Source of the DNA: Corynebacterium sp.
GTDB lineage: Bacteria; Actinomycetota; Actinomycetes; Mycobacteriales; Mycobacteriaceae
Direction: 5' to 3'
NCBI RefSeq assembly: GCF_022712195.1
Contig: NZ_JALAGY010000064.1
Location: 1 to 57,842, forward strand
DNA length: 57,842 bases
Under the pieces are notes generated by a model, which was not told where the DNA came from, made no database searches, and saw only the letters and a program-made list of their open reading frames with translations. How positions within the stretch are numbered: position 1 is the first letter of the stretch; every line of letters begins with the position of its first letter. The position numbers were made by a program, and so were the translations under genes. Shown one piece after another: positions 17,460-26,641 of the stretch.

Positions 17460-19901
17460 TCACGGATTCTCCGGCCAGGGGTGCTTCGGGTACCGGCCCC
17501 GCAGGTCACGCCGCACGTCCTGGTAGGCGCCCTCCCAGAAGCCACCGAGGTCGTCGGTGATCGCCACCGGGCGCTGGGCCGGTGACAGCAGCTGGAACTG
17601 GATCCGCCGTCCGGCGACCTCCGGTGAGCGGTGCAGCTCGAAGCAGTCCTGGAGCTTCGTCGCGACCACGGCGGGGCTGTCGGGCGCGGCACTGCACTCC
17701 GGGTAGGTGATCCGCACGGTGCGCCCGCCCGGCAGGGTCAGGGACTCAGGGGCGAGCTCGTCGACCGGGCGGTCCCAGGGAACCAGGCCACGGAGCAGCC
17801 CGGCCAGGTCGGGCCGCCGGCCTGCGGCAAGATCCGGGACGACGAAATCGACGAAGGCACCCCCGTGACGCACGTCCGGGTACCCCGGGACCCCGTGGTT
17901 GTGCAGGTACTGGATGCGTCGTCGCAGCGCACGGGCGTTCGGTGACCACTCCAGTGAGTCCAGCCCGTGGGCCTCCAGGCCGGACCTGACCGCCGCGGCC
18001 CGGGTCTCCGCGTCCACTCCGTGCAACGCCACCGGGGTGGACGACACCTCGACGGCACCGAGTCGGCGTTCCCGGCGGGCCTGCAGCCTCCCCACCGTGC
18101 CCCCGGGAGTCCACGTGCACGTCACCGTGTCGCTGAACAGGGGAGACGCCGCGGCGAACGCCAGATCACGGGTCAGCGGGACCGCGGTGTGGGCCACCGC
18201 CCCGGTGGCGTCCCCGGGCAACCTGCCCAGGTCGGCCACGGCGATCCACTCGGTGGACGCCGCCCGTGCGTCCCGCCACGTCACCCCGGTGCCGGACGTC
18301 GTCAGGTACCGGGACGAATCACCCACCCGCCGGGCGACCATCCCGGGGAACGCGCAGGCCAAGGTGTACGCCACCGCGTCCTCACCGGACAGGTCGGGGG
18401 AGCCTGCGGCGGCGGGTGACAGCAGTCGCCGGAACCGACGCGCCACCGGGTCCTGAGGCCGTACGGCACGCACCGCCGCAGCCAGGTCCGGCACGCGTGA
18501 ACCGTCGTCCACCACACTGAGGACGGCGGCGACGGTCGCCACGTCCACCCGGCGGCACGCTTCGAGCCCTCCGCGCGCCAGCCGCGGGTCGGTGGGGATC
18601 GCCGCGAGCCGCCGACCGGTCTCCGTCGCCCGACCACCGTCGTCCACGGCGCCGATCGCCCGCAGGGTCCGTTCCGCGGCCTGCGCCGCCGCAGCCGGGA
18701 ACAGGTCCGGCAGTGGCAGGTCGGCGCCCCGAGGTGAACCCCAGCAGGCGACGTCCAGCAGGGCGGCGGTCAGGTCGCTGGTCGCCACCGCCGGTGGCGA
18801 ATGGGCCGGTGCCTTGACGAACTGCTCGGCGGTCACACACCGGTAGACCGTCCCGGGCCCCTCACGGCCCGCCCGGCCCGCGCGCTGGGTGCACGACGCC
18901 TGGCTCGCGGTCTCGGTGACCAGGACAGACATGTCCCGCGTCGTGTCACGGCGCGACACCCGGGACAGGCAGGAGTCCACGACCACCCGCACCCCAGGCA
19001 CCGTCAGCGAGGACTCCGCGACGTCGGTGGCGACGACCACCCGGCGCACCCGGCCGTCACGGCCGTCACGGTCATCACGGCCCGCCACGATCCGCGACTG
19101 CTCCGCCGTCGACAGCCGACCGTGCAGCGCCGAAGCGAGGATCCCCCGGGCCGACAACGCCGCGGCCACCGTCTCCGTGTCCCGGATCGTCGGGACGAAC
19201 GCCAGCACGTCACCCCCGCTCGACGCCGTCGCGTCGAGCGCGCGGACCACCGTGGCCTCCACCAGGTCAGCCACGGCACGGCGCGACCGGCGGTCCCGGT
19301 TGGCCATGGACGAGGCGGAGTCGGCGTACCGGATCTCCAACGGGTGGACGGGGGAGGGGACGTCCACCACCGGGGCGGGGCCCGCGGCACCACCCAGCAG
19401 CGCGGCGAACCTCGACGCCTCCACCGTCGCCGACATGGCGACCACGACGAGGTCCTCACGCAGCTCACGCACCTGCGCCAGCATCGCGAAGACCAGGTCG
19501 GACTCCAGGTGGCGCTCGTGGATCTCGTCGATGACCACCGCCGCCACACCGTCGAGGTCCGGGTCTGCGAGCAGCCTCCGGAGCAGCACACCCGGGGTCA
19601 CCATCTCGATCAGGATGCCGGGCCCCGCCTTCCGGTCGCCGCGGACGGTGTAGCCCACCTCGTCACCGAGCGCGGACCCCCGGAGTGCGGCGACACGTGC
19701 CGCGGACCCCCGGGCGGCGACGCGCCGCGGCTGGGTGACGACGACCCGGCCGCCCGACGTCGCCGCCACGTGCTCGAGGACGTACTGCGGGGCCAGGGTC
19801 GTCTTCCCGGTGCCGGGCGGTGCCTGCACCACGGCGGTGCCCCGGGTGCGCAGTGCGTCCAGCAGGGCGGTCCGTCCGGCGGCGAAGGGGAGGTCGGTCA
19901 T
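17460..19901 (-). CDS. hrpB: ATP-dependent RNA helicase HrpB
   Basis: DEAH-box helicase of 813 residues, matching the HrpB length. Motifs in order: Walker A QAPPGTGKTTLAPQYV (about residues 26-41), motif II as DEIHERHLESDLVF, SAT in AMSATVE, VATDVAESSLTVPGVR, and the QRAGRAGREGPGTVYR motif VI. The HrpB-specific C-terminal domain follows, including WLLSPAQRP-like QFQLLSPAQRPVAITDDL near the end. A 9-bp tandem repeat near the middle encodes DDRDGRDGR. HrpB's physiological substrate is not known in actinobacteria. I chose ATG 19901 over a GTG 18 nt upstream. Confidence 0.93.
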   Translation of the reverse strand: MTDLPFAAGRTALLDALRTRGTAVVQAPPGTGKTTLAPQYVLEHVAATSGGRVVVTQPRRVAARGSAARVAALRGSALGDEVGYTVRGDRKAGPGILIEMVTPGVLLRRLLADPDLDGVAAVVIDEIHERHLESDLVFAMLAQVRELREDLVVVAMSATVEASRFAALLGGAAGPAPVVDVPSPVHPLEIRYADSASSMANRDRRSRRAVADLVEATVVRALDATASSGGDVLAFVPTIRDTETVAAALSARGILASALHGRLSTAEQSRIVAGRDDRDGRDGRVRRVVVATDVAESSLTVPGVRVVVDSCLSRVSRRDTTRDMSVLVTETASQASCTQRAGRAGREGPGTVYRCVTAEQFVKAPAHSPPAVATSDLTAALLDVACWGSPRGADLPLPDLFPAAAAQAAERTLRAIGAVDDGGRATETGRRLAAIPTDPRLARGGLEACRRVDVATVAAVLSVVDDGSRVPDLAAAVRAVRPQDPVARRFRRLLSPAAAGSPDLSGEDAVAYTLACAFPGMVARRVGDSSRYLTTSGTGVTWRDARAASTEWIAVADLGRLPGDATGAVAHTAVPLTRDLAFAAASPLFSDTVTCTWTPGGTVGRLQARRERRLGAVEVSSTPVALHGVDAETRAAAVRSGLEAHGLDSLEWSPNARALRRRIQYLHNHGVPGYPDVRHGGAFVDFVVPDLAAGRRPDLAGLLRGLVPWDRPVDELAPESLTLPGGRTVRITYPECSAAPDSPAVVATKLQDCFELHRSPEVAGRRIQFQLLSPAQRPVAITDDLGGFWEGAYQDVRRDLRGRYPKHPWPENP

Positions 19902-19958
19902 GCCGTTCAGGGTAACCACCCCGGCATGGTTCTGATAAGAGGTCTACAGTGGCTGCAT

Positions 19959-21440
19959 ATGAGCCTGAAGGATAAAGCGGTCACCGTCGCCGGCAGGATC
20001 ACCGACGCGGTACGAATCGGAAATGGACTTGACCAGCGGGATCTGGCGCCGGTCGGGTGGTACGCCCACCAGCAGGCCGTGCAGCGTCTCCGGGAGAGCT
20101 TCCACGCCGTCCCCCCGGGGCGGCGCGTCCGGTTGGCGAAGAAGACGTCCAACCTCTTCCGTGGTCGCTCCGGCGACTCCGTCGGGCTGGACGTCTCGGG
20201 ACTGCACGGCGTCATCGCCGTCGACCCCGTCGAGGGGACCGCGGATGTCCAGGGCATGTGCACCTACGAGGACCTGGTGGACGTCCTGCTGCCCTACGGG
20301 CTGGCGCCCACCGTCGTCCCGCAGCTGAAGACGATCACGCTCGGCGGGGCGGTCACCGGCATGGGGGTGGAGTCCACCTCCTTCCGCAACGGGCTTCCGC
20401 ACGAGGCGGTCCTGGAGATGGACGTCCTCACCGGCACCGGCGACATCCTGACCTGCTCGCCCACGCAGAACACGGACCTCTACCGCGGCTTCCCCAACTC
20501 CTACGGGTCCCTGGGCTACACAGTGCGGTTGAGGATCCGATGTGAGCGGGTCAAACCCTACGTGGACCTGCGCCACGTGCGGTTCGACGACGTGGGTTCG
20601 CTCACCGACGCGCTCGACCGCATCGCGGTCGACCGGGAGTACGACGGGGAACGCGTCGACTACCTCGACGGGGTCGTGTTCAGCCTCGGTGAGAGTTACC
20701 TGGTGCTGGGCCGCGCCACCGACGAACCCGGCCCCACCGGTGACTACACCCGGGAACGCAGCTACTACCGGTCCCTGCAGCACCCCTCGGGTGTCCTGCG
20801 GGACAAACTGACGGTCCGCGACTACCTCTGGCGTTGGGACGTCGACTGGTTCTGGTGCAACCGGGCCTTCGGCACCCAGGACCCCACCATCCGGACCCTG
20901 TGGCCCCGTGACCTGCTGCGGTCGAGTTTCTACTGGAAGATCATCGGCTGGGACCGGCGCTTCGACATCGCCGACCGCATCGAGGCGTACAACGGCCGCC
21001 CGGCCCGTGAGCGCGTCGTCCAGGACATCGAGGTCACGCCGGACAACCTGCCCGAGTTCCTCACCTGGTTCTTCACCCACTGCGAGATCGAGCCGGTGTG
21101 GCTGTGCCCCATCCGCCTGGCCGACGACGGCTCCGGCGGAGACACACCCTGGCCGCTGTACCCGCTGTCGCCGGGCGACACCTGGGTGAACGTGGGCTTC
21201 TGGAGTTCGGTGCCCGTCGACCTCATGGGGGAGGACGCCCCACCCGGGGCCTTCAACCGGGAGATCGAACGGGTCGTCTCCGACCTCGGCGGCCACAAGT
21301 CGCTGTACTCGGAGGCCTTCTACACCGAGGAGCAGTTCGCGGCCCTCTACGGCGGCGACCGTCCCGCCCGGCTCAAGGAGGTCTTCGACCCGGACGGGCG
21401 GTTCCCCGGACTGTACGAGAAGACCGTGCGCGGCGTCTGA
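19959..21440 (+). CDS. tmsA: 10-methylene fatty acid reductase, FAD-binding (tuberculostearic acid synthesis)
   Basis: A 493-residue FAD-binding (PCMH-type) oxidoreductase. RVRLAKKTSNLFRGR, LDVSGLHGVIAVDPVEGTADVQGMCTYEDLV (in pieces) and QLKTITLGGAVTGMGVESTS form the FAD domain. Its pairing with the adjacent SAM methyltransferase matches mycobacterial Rv0449c/Rv0447c and the TmsA/TmsB pair: the methyltransferase makes a 10-methylene acyl chain and this enzyme reduces it with NADPH to 10-methyl stearate. TACAGT (19945-19950) is 8 nt before the ATG, suggesting a leaderless mRNA. The assignment rests on the pair and on family features. Confidence 0.85.
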   Translation: MSLKDKAVTVAGRITDAVRIGNGLDQRDLAPVGWYAHQQAVQRLRESFHAVPPGRRVRLAKKTSNLFRGRSGDSVGLDVSGLHGVIAVDPVEGTADVQGMCTYEDLVDVLLPYGLAPTVVPQLKTITLGGAVTGMGVESTSFRNGLPHEAVLEMDVLTGTGDILTCSPTQNTDLYRGFPNSYGSLGYTVRLRIRCERVKPYVDLRHVRFDDVGSLTDALDRIAVDREYDGERVDYLDGVVFSLGESYLVLGRATDEPGPTGDYTRERSYYRSLQHPSGVLRDKLTVRDYLWRWDVDWFWCNRAFGTQDPTIRTLWPRDLLRSSFYWKIIGWDRRFDIADRIEAYNGRPARERVVQDIEVTPDNLPEFLTWFFTHCEIEPVWLCPIRLADDGSGGDTPWPLYPLSPGDTWVNVGFWSSVPVDLMGEDAPPGAFNREIERVVSDLGGHKSLYSEAFYTEEQFAALYGGDRPARLKEVFDPDGRFPGLYEKTVRGV

Positions 21441-21488
21441 CACCGGCCCGCCGCACACGACAACCACATGATGACCAAGAGGAGAGAG

Positions 21489-22856
21489 ATGAGCAGGGGA
21501 TTCACGCCGCTGACAGTGGGACAGATCGTGGACAAGGTCATCACACCGCCGTCACCGTTCCGGGTGACCGCGTTCGACGGCTCCACCGCGGGCCCCGCCG
21601 ACGCCGCCGTGGCACTGGAGATCACCTCGCCGGACGCACTGGCCTACATCGTCACCGCACCCGGTGACCTCGGACTGGCACGCGCCTACATCACCGGCAG
21701 CCTGCGGATCACCGGGGACGACCCCGGCCACCCGTACCTCGTCTTCGACCACCTCCAGCACCTCTACGACCGGGTCCGGCGGCCGTCGGCGAAGGACCTG
21801 CTGCACATCGCGCGGTCGCTGAAGGCCATGGGGGCGGTCAGGCTGCAGCCCGCCCCCGAGCAGGAGACGCTGCCCGGCTGGAAGCGGGCGCTGCTCGAGG
21901 GTCTCTCCCGGCACTCCCCGGAACGGGACAAGGAGGTCGTGAGCCGCCACTACGACGTGGGCAACGACTTCTACGAGCTCTTCCTCGGCGACTCGATGGC
22001 CTACACCTGCGCCTACTACCCCGACATCGACGGCGAGACCCAGGTCACCGGCCCCGAGGGCACCTGGGGGTACGGGCACTGGGAGAAGGGGACGGCGGCG
22101 AACGGGCCGCTCACGCAGGCGCAGGACAACAAGCACCGCCTCGTCTTCGACAAGCTGCGGCTCTCCCCGGGCGACCGGCTGCTGGACGTCGGCTGCGGCT
22201 GGGGCGGCATGGTGCGCTACGCCGCCCGCCACGGCGTGAAGGCCGTCGGGGTCACCCTGTCCCGGGAACAGTACGAGTGGGGCAGGGCCAGGATCGAGGA
22301 GGAAGGCCTGCAGGACCTCGCCGAGATCCGGTGCATGGACTACCGGGAGGTGCCCGAGACCGGGTTCGACGCGGTCAGCGCCATCGGCATTCTCGAGCAC
22401 ATCGGCGTACCCAACTACGAGGACTACTTCTCGCGCCTGTTCGACAAGCTGCGCCCGGGCGGCCGGATGCTCAACCACTGCATCACCCGCCCGCACAACC
22501 GCAGGACGAAGACCGGCCAGTTCATCGACCGCTACATCTTCCCCGACGGCGAACTCACCGGTTCCGGCCGGATCATCACGATCATGCAGGACACCGGGTT
22601 CGACGTGGTGCACGAGGAGAACCTGCGGCCGCACTACCAGCGCACCCTGCACGACTGGTGTGAGCTGCTGGCCTCCAACTGGGACCGGGCCGTCCACCTG
22701 GTGGGCGAGGAGACCGCGCGTCTCTTCGGGCTCTACATGGCGGGCTCGGAGTGGGGCTTCGAGCACAACGTGATCCAGCTCCACCAGGTCCTCGGCGTGA
22801 AACCGGACGAGGCGGGACGTTCCGGGGTGCCGGTCCGTCAGTGGTGGAGGCCCTGA
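21489..22856 (+). CDS. tmsB: SAM-dependent fatty acid methyltransferase (cyclopropane-synthase family)
   Basis: Transfers a methyl group from SAM to the double bond of a phospholipid-bound oleoyl chain, giving 10-methylene stearate. 455 residues; the C-terminal two thirds is a CFA-synthase domain with SRHYDVGNDFYELFLGDSMAYTCAY (split), the SAM motif LLDVGCGWGGMVRYAARHG, ILEHIGVPNYEDYF and RYIFPDGELTGSG. The ATG at 21489 has AGAGGAGAG just upstream; in-frame ATGs at 21468 and 21471 lack one. It follows tmsA by 48 nt and is presumably co-transcribed. Confidence 0.88.
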   Translation: MSRGFTPLTVGQIVDKVITPPSPFRVTAFDGSTAGPADAAVALEITSPDALAYIVTAPGDLGLARAYITGSLRITGDDPGHPYLVFDHLQHLYDRVRRPSAKDLLHIARSLKAMGAVRLQPAPEQETLPGWKRALLEGLSRHSPERDKEVVSRHYDVGNDFYELFLGDSMAYTCAYYPDIDGETQVTGPEGTWGYGHWEKGTAANGPLTQAQDNKHRLVFDKLRLSPGDRLLDVGCGWGGMVRYAARHGVKAVGVTLSREQYEWGRARIEEEGLQDLAEIRCMDYREVPETGFDAVSAIGILEHIGVPNYEDYFSRLFDKLRPGGRMLNHCITRPHNRRTKTGQFIDRYIFPDGELTGSGRIITIMQDTGFDVVHEENLRPHYQRTLHDWCELLASNWDRAVHLVGEETARLFGLYMAGSEWGFEHNVIQLHQVLGVKPDEAGRSGVPVRQWWRP

Positions 22857-22872
22857 CGGTAACGTCGGGGGA

Positions 22873-23490
22873 ATGAGAACGATCACCAGAGGCGCTGCGG
22901 CGGCGGTGCTGTGCACACCCCTGCTCCTCGGCGCCTGCACCATCGGCGACCCGGCTCAGCAGGACGGGCCGACGGATGAGGCGGTGAACACCGAGCCGCC
23001 GCCGGACAAGCCGGTACCGGAGGACACCGAGGACACCGAAGACCCAGGTGACACGGGGGCCCCTGAGGCGCCGGAGGACCCCGACCAGCCGGACTCCGAG
23101 CCCGTGGAGACCGACCCGGACGCCCCGGGTGCCCGCGGCCTGGCCATCGGCGACTGCGTGGCCGACATGGGGCAGCTCGAGGGGACCGGGCCGGTGGACG
23201 TCGTCGACTGCGCCGAACCCCACGCCGGTGAGGTCTACGCGCAGGCGGACATCGCCGGCAAGACCCTCTTCCCGGGCAACGAGGACCTGGGCCGGGAGGC
23301 CGGGGAGATCTGCGGCGGAGACGCCTTCACCACGTACGTCGGTGTCCCCTACGCCCAGTCGTCGCTGGACGTGATCACCATGATGCCGTCCAAGGAGAGC
23401 TGGCTGCAGGAGGACAGGACGGTGACCTGTGTGGTCACCGACCCGAACCTGGAGCAGGTCGACGGCACCCTCGGGCAGAGCTGGCGTTAA
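22873..23490 (+). CDS. Lipoprotein with septum-formation-family-like domain
   Basis: Exported lipoprotein of 205 residues. Signal peptide with lipobox LLLGAC (Cys about residue 22) is followed by a long acidic Pro/Glu/Asp linker with DTEDTED repeats, then a compact domain. That domain (GLAIGDCVADM, VDVVDCAEPHAGEVYAQ, VTCVV) has the conserved Cys pattern of the septum formation (PF13845-like) family. TAACGT (22860-22865) is 7 nt from the ATG. Its stop overlaps the stop of the convergent next gene. Confidence 0.8.
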   Translation: MRTITRGAAAAVLCTPLLLGACTIGDPAQQDGPTDEAVNTEPPPDKPVPEDTEDTEDPGDTGAPEAPEDPDQPDSEPVETDPDAPGARGLAIGDCVADMGQLEGTGPVDVVDCAEPHAGEVYAQADIAGKTLFPGNEDLGREAGEICGGDAFTTYVGVPYAQSSLDVITMMPSKESWLQEDRTVTCVVTDPNLEQVDGTLGQSWR

Positions 23491-24074
23491 CGCTCCAGCA
23501 GGGTCACCAGCTTCTGCCGGTTGGACTCCTCCAGGTGCGCCACGGTGAGCGCCCAGGCCTCGGCGGCGGGCAGTCGCAGGCGTCGGTCGACGTCCGCGAC
23601 GAGGGCGTCCACCACGGAACCGGCGTCCGCGCCGGTGCGGGGAGGGATCATCGTCACCGCCTCGGGCGACCCCCACACAGCCGGGTCGGCGATGAAGAGG
23701 TGGCCCTGCGCCGCGGCGTAGCCCAGTGCCGCCTCCCGCAGGTCGGAGAGCTGGTCGTCGGTGATCTCCCCGGCGGTCCAGGCGTCCTCCACCAGGGGGA
23801 CTCGGTCGACGGGACGGTGGGAGCCGACGATGCCCTCCACCAGCGGGGTGGGCAGGGTCAGCAGTGCGCGTGACGCCGCGGTGTAGACGTCTGCGGCGTC
23901 GAGGTAGGGCCGGCCCACGACGATGGTGCGGGCCAGTTCGCGGCTGGCGGTCATGAACGACAGCAGGGTGGTCAGCTGCTCCGCCGGGGCGGAGTTGAAG
24001 CTCCGGACGTCGCGGACCGCGGGCGACGCCGCCGGGCGGGTGGCGAACAACGGGGAGAACGGTGGCGTGTACAT
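23487..24074 (-). CDS. OHCU decarboxylase-like protein
   Basis: A 195-residue protein resembling 2-oxo-4-hydroxy-4-carboxy-5-ureidoimidazoline decarboxylase of urate breakdown: FNSAPAEQLTTLLSFMTASRELARTIVVGRPY (in pieces) matches the N-terminus. LREAALGYAAAQGHLFI resembles the family's YEERFGHVFI region. The usual HPRIG motif reads SHRPVDR, so activity is uncertain. No urate oxidase or transthyretin-like gene is near. Its TAA overlaps that of the convergent lipoprotein gene by 4 nt. Confidence 0.6.
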   Translation of the reverse strand: MYTPPFSPLFATRPAASPAVRDVRSFNSAPAEQLTTLLSFMTASRELARTIVVGRPYLDAADVYTAASRALLTLPTPLVEGIVGSHRPVDRVPLVEDAWTAGEITDDQLSDLREAALGYAAAQGHLFIADPAVWGSPEAVTMIPPRTGADAGSVVDALVADVDRRLRLPAAEAWALTVAHLEESNRQKLVTLLER

Positions 24075-24108
24075 GGTGCCATCGTCGCGCCCGGGTATTT
24101 CCGGTCGG

Positions 24109-25191
24109 TTACCGTCGTGGGAAGAACTCCGGCGCCAGGGCGTCGAGAGCCTCCACCACCACGTCGGTCTCGGCGGTGTCGGTGACGGTGACGCGTACCC
24201 CCTCGCCGTCGAAGCAGCGCACGGCGATGCCGTAACCGGCGATGGCCTCCTCGAAGGCGCGGGCGCGTTCGCCCAGGTCGAGCCACACGAAGTTGGCCTG
24301 GGAGTCGATCCGCCACTCCTCCGGGAGGTGCTCCAGCACCCGGGTCCGCTGGGCGGCGGTCTCGTCCGTGCGCTTCTCCAGTTCGTCCTTCGCGCCGATG
24401 CTCGCCACGGCGGCGGCCTGCGCGACGGCGTTCACGCTGAACGGGATGCAGACCTTGTTCACCGCCTCGATGAAGTCTGCGCGTCCGACCAGGTAGCCCA
24501 CGCGCAGGCCGGCCAGGCCGTAGGCCTTCGAGAAGGTGCGGGCCACGGCCAGGTTCGGGTAGTCGGCCAGCAGTCCCAGGCCGTCGGGGAAGCCGTCCTG
24601 GCGGACGTACTCCACGTATGCCTCGTCCAGCAGCACCTGCACGTCCGACGGTACGGCGTCGAGGAAGCTGACGAGTTCCCCGCGGGTCACCGTCGTGCCG
24701 GACGGGTTGTTCGGGTTGCAGACGATCACCAGGCGGGTCTTCTCCGTGACCGCCGCGGCGAGGGCGGGGAGGTCGTTTCGGTGGTCCGGGGTGAGCGGGA
24801 CCTCCACGGCCTCCGCCCCGGCGACGCGGGCCAGGATGGGGTAGGCCTCGAAGCTGCGCCACGGGTAGACCACCTGGTCGCCGGCGTCGCCGCCGCGGCA
24901 GGTCGCCTGGATGGCCTGCTGGATCAGCGCGGAGGACCCGGCGCCCACCGCGATGTTCCCGGCGTCGAGCAGCAGGGAGGACGGACCACCCAGCCAGTCC
25001 GCGATAGCCTCGCGCAGTTCGAGGGCCACCATGTCCGGGTACCGGTTCGCCGCCGCCAGGGCCCCGGCCGCCGCGCGGGTGACGCCCGGCAACGGGCCGA
25101 GGGAGGACTCGTTGCTCGACAGCTTCAGCGGAAGTCCGTTCAGGCTGCCGGGGACATACGGGGGCAGGGAGGAAAGGTCGGCGCGGATCAT
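24109..25191 (-). CDS. pat: Aromatic amino acid / histidinol-phosphate-type aminotransferase
   Basis: Class I/II PLP aminotransferase of 360 residues, of the HisC/Pat type. Landmarks: LPPYVPG, LSSNESSLGPLPGV, NRYPDM, CNPNNPSGT, LLDEAYVEYV, and the PLP lysine in ARTFSKAYGLAGLRVGY. The corynebacterial homologue acts on phenylpyruvate and hydroxyphenylpyruvate; no his operon is here, so Pat is favoured over HisC. The ATG at 25191 follows TAGGCT by 7 nt (leaderless). tyrA lies 10 kb away. Confidence 0.88.
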   Translation of the reverse strand: MIRADLSSLPPYVPGSLNGLPLKLSSNESSLGPLPGVTRAAAGALAAANRYPDMVALELREAIADWLGGPSSLLLDAGNIAVGAGSSALIQQAIQATCRGGDAGDQVVYPWRSFEAYPILARVAGAEAVEVPLTPDHRNDLPALAAAVTEKTRLVIVCNPNNPSGTTVTRGELVSFLDAVPSDVQVLLDEAYVEYVRQDGFPDGLGLLADYPNLAVARTFSKAYGLAGLRVGYLVGRADFIEAVNKVCIPFSVNAVAQAAAVASIGAKDELEKRTDETAAQRTRVLEHLPEEWRIDSQANFVWLDLGERARAFEEAIAGYGIAVRCFDGEGVRVTVTDTAETDVVVEALDALAPEFFPRR

Positions 25192-25275
25192 GGGTTTCAG
25201 CCTAGTCCCCGGGTGGTTTTGAAATGATGCGGGGGGCTGATGTATCGTTCGTTGCGTCGTCACCCGTGACGGCAT

Positions 25276-25367
25276 GGAGGCGTGCCAGAGCGGCCGAATG
25301 GGACTCACTGCTAATGAGTTGTCTGCCTAACAGCGGACCGGAGGTTCAAATCCTCTCGCCTCCGCCA
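25276..25367 (+). tRNA. tRNA-Ser(GCU)
   Basis: Type II tRNA with a long variable arm. Acceptor strands GGAGGCG (25276-25282) and CGCCTCC (25357-25363) pair perfectly; discriminator G and encoded CCA follow. The anticodon loop is CTGCTAA with anticodon GCT; the T loop GGTTCAAATCC is intact. Confidence 0.97.
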
Positions 25368-25545
25368 CTTCAGTTTCCTCAGGCTTTTCGTGAGGACGTG
25401 TCGTCAGCCGTCCGGTTCTTGTGGTGAGTTACCGGGCATTCAGGACGCGGTCCCGCCCTATGGGGTGTGTGGTGTACCCCGGGACCGCGTGACACGTCCC
25501 GTCTGGTGGTGTGCCGGGGAAGCTGGAGTCGCTGGAAACAGCGTC

Positions 25546-25618
25546 GCGCCCGTAGCTCAACGGATAGAGCATCTGACTACGGATCAGAAGGTTGGGGGTT
25601 CGAATCCCTCCGGGCGCA
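25546..25618 (+). tRNA. tRNA-Arg(ACG), first copy
   Basis: 73-nt cloverleaf with acceptor GCGCCCG/CGGGCGC, discriminator A and anticodon ACG in the loop CTACGGA. CCA is not encoded. It is identical to the copy at 26551-26623. The first A of the anticodon is a TadA substrate, and tadA is in this window. Confidence 0.97.
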
Positions 25619-25631
25619 CGCTTTTCTTGAA

Positions 25632-25657
25632 CCGCCCCCGACGACTGTCGGGGGCGG
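25632..25657 (+). terminator. Intrinsic terminator after tRNA-Arg
   Basis: Perfect 11-bp stem CCGCCCCCGAC / GTCGGGGGCGG with a 4-nt loop, followed by TTT. It ends the first tRNA-Arg transcript. Confidence 0.85.
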
Positions 25658-25699
25658 TTTCCGCGTACCGGCACCCGCCTGGGCTGTTACCGTCGTCAC

Positions 25700-26461
25700 A
25701 TGACCGCATTCACCACCCTGATCACCGGCGCGAGCTCCGGGCTCGGCGCCGAGCTCGCCCGCCAGTCCGCCGCCCTCGGCCACGACCTCGCGCTCTGCGC
25801 CCGCCGTACCGGACGGCTCGACGAGCTGTCCGCCGAGATCGCCGCGTCCTGCCCCGGCGTCACGGTACGCACCTACGCCCTGGACGTCACCGACCCGGAC
25901 GCGGTGCACAGGGTCTTCCGGCAGGCCGAGGACGACGCCGACGGCGGGCTCGACCGCATCGTCGTCAACGCGGGCCTGGGCAAGGGGCGCAAGATCGGGT
26001 CCGGGCACCCGGAGGCGAACCGGGAGACCGCCACGACGAATGCGCTGGGAGCACTGGCCCAGGCGGAGGCCGCGATGGAGATCTTCCGGGCGAGGAACTC
26101 CGGGCACCTCGTCCTCGTCTCGTCGGTGACCGCCCTGCGCGGCAACCGCAAGGCGATGACCACCTACGGCGCCACCAAGGCGTTCGTGGCGAACATGGGG
26201 GAGGGGCTGCAGTCGGAGCTGCTGGCCGCCGGGATCCCGGTCGACGTGACCGTGCTGCTGCCCGGCTACATCCGCTCGGAGATGAACGAGAAGGTCGAGC
26301 AGAAGACCCGTTTCATGGTGGACACGGAGACCGGGGTGCGGTCGATGATGGCGGCGGTCGAGGCGCGCAGGCGCCGCGCGCTTGTCCCCGGCTGGCCGTG
26401 GCGGCTCATCGGCCCGGTGCTGAAGGTCCTGCCGCTGAAGGTGGTGTCGAAGCTGGTGTAG
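25700..26461 (+). CDS. Short-chain dehydrogenase/reductase
   Basis: Classical SDR of 253 residues. The cofactor motif TGASSGLG is at about residues 9-16; NAG, the catalytic Ser in VSSVTAL and YGATK form the active site. An Arg pair in CARRTGRLDEL suggests NADP(H). The C-terminus is hydrophobic (WPWRLIGPVLKVLPLKVVSKLV, in pieces), possibly membrane-associated. TACCGT (25688-25693) is 6 nt before the ATG. It lies between two identical tRNA-Arg genes. The substrate is unknown. Confidence 0.9.
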   Translation: MTAFTTLITGASSGLGAELARQSAALGHDLALCARRTGRLDELSAEIAASCPGVTVRTYALDVTDPDAVHRVFRQAEDDADGGLDRIVVNAGLGKGRKIGSGHPEANRETATTNALGALAQAEAAMEIFRARNSGHLVLVSSVTALRGNRKAMTTYGATKAFVANMGEGLQSELLAAGIPVDVTVLLPGYIRSEMNEKVEQKTRFMVDTETGVRSMMAAVEARRRRALVPGWPWRLIGPVLKVLPLKVVSKLV

Positions 26462-26550
26462 ACCTCCGGGGTAAACCGCCCTCCACCTGCTGCTTTGGCG
26501 CTTTCCGGGTGGGCGTGTACGCTGTAGTCTCGTTGCAGAGATGCGACGGC

Positions 26551-26623
26551 GCGCCCGTAGCTCAACGGATAGAGCATCTGACTACGGATCAGAAGGTTGG
26601 GGGTTCGAATCCCTCCGGGCGCA
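26551..26623 (+). tRNA. tRNA-Arg(ACG), second copy
   Basis: Identical over all 73 nt to the copy at 25546-25618, and identity continues into the next 7 nt (CGCTTTT). Upstream and further downstream sequences differ, as expected for a short duplication. Confidence 0.97.
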
Positions 26624-26641
26624 CGCTTTTCTCAGGGTGAG

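Noticed and set aside
19944..21467. 507-codon ORF antisense to tmsA
   Set aside because: Low-complexity translation with no domain; the plus strand encodes a clear FAD enzyme.
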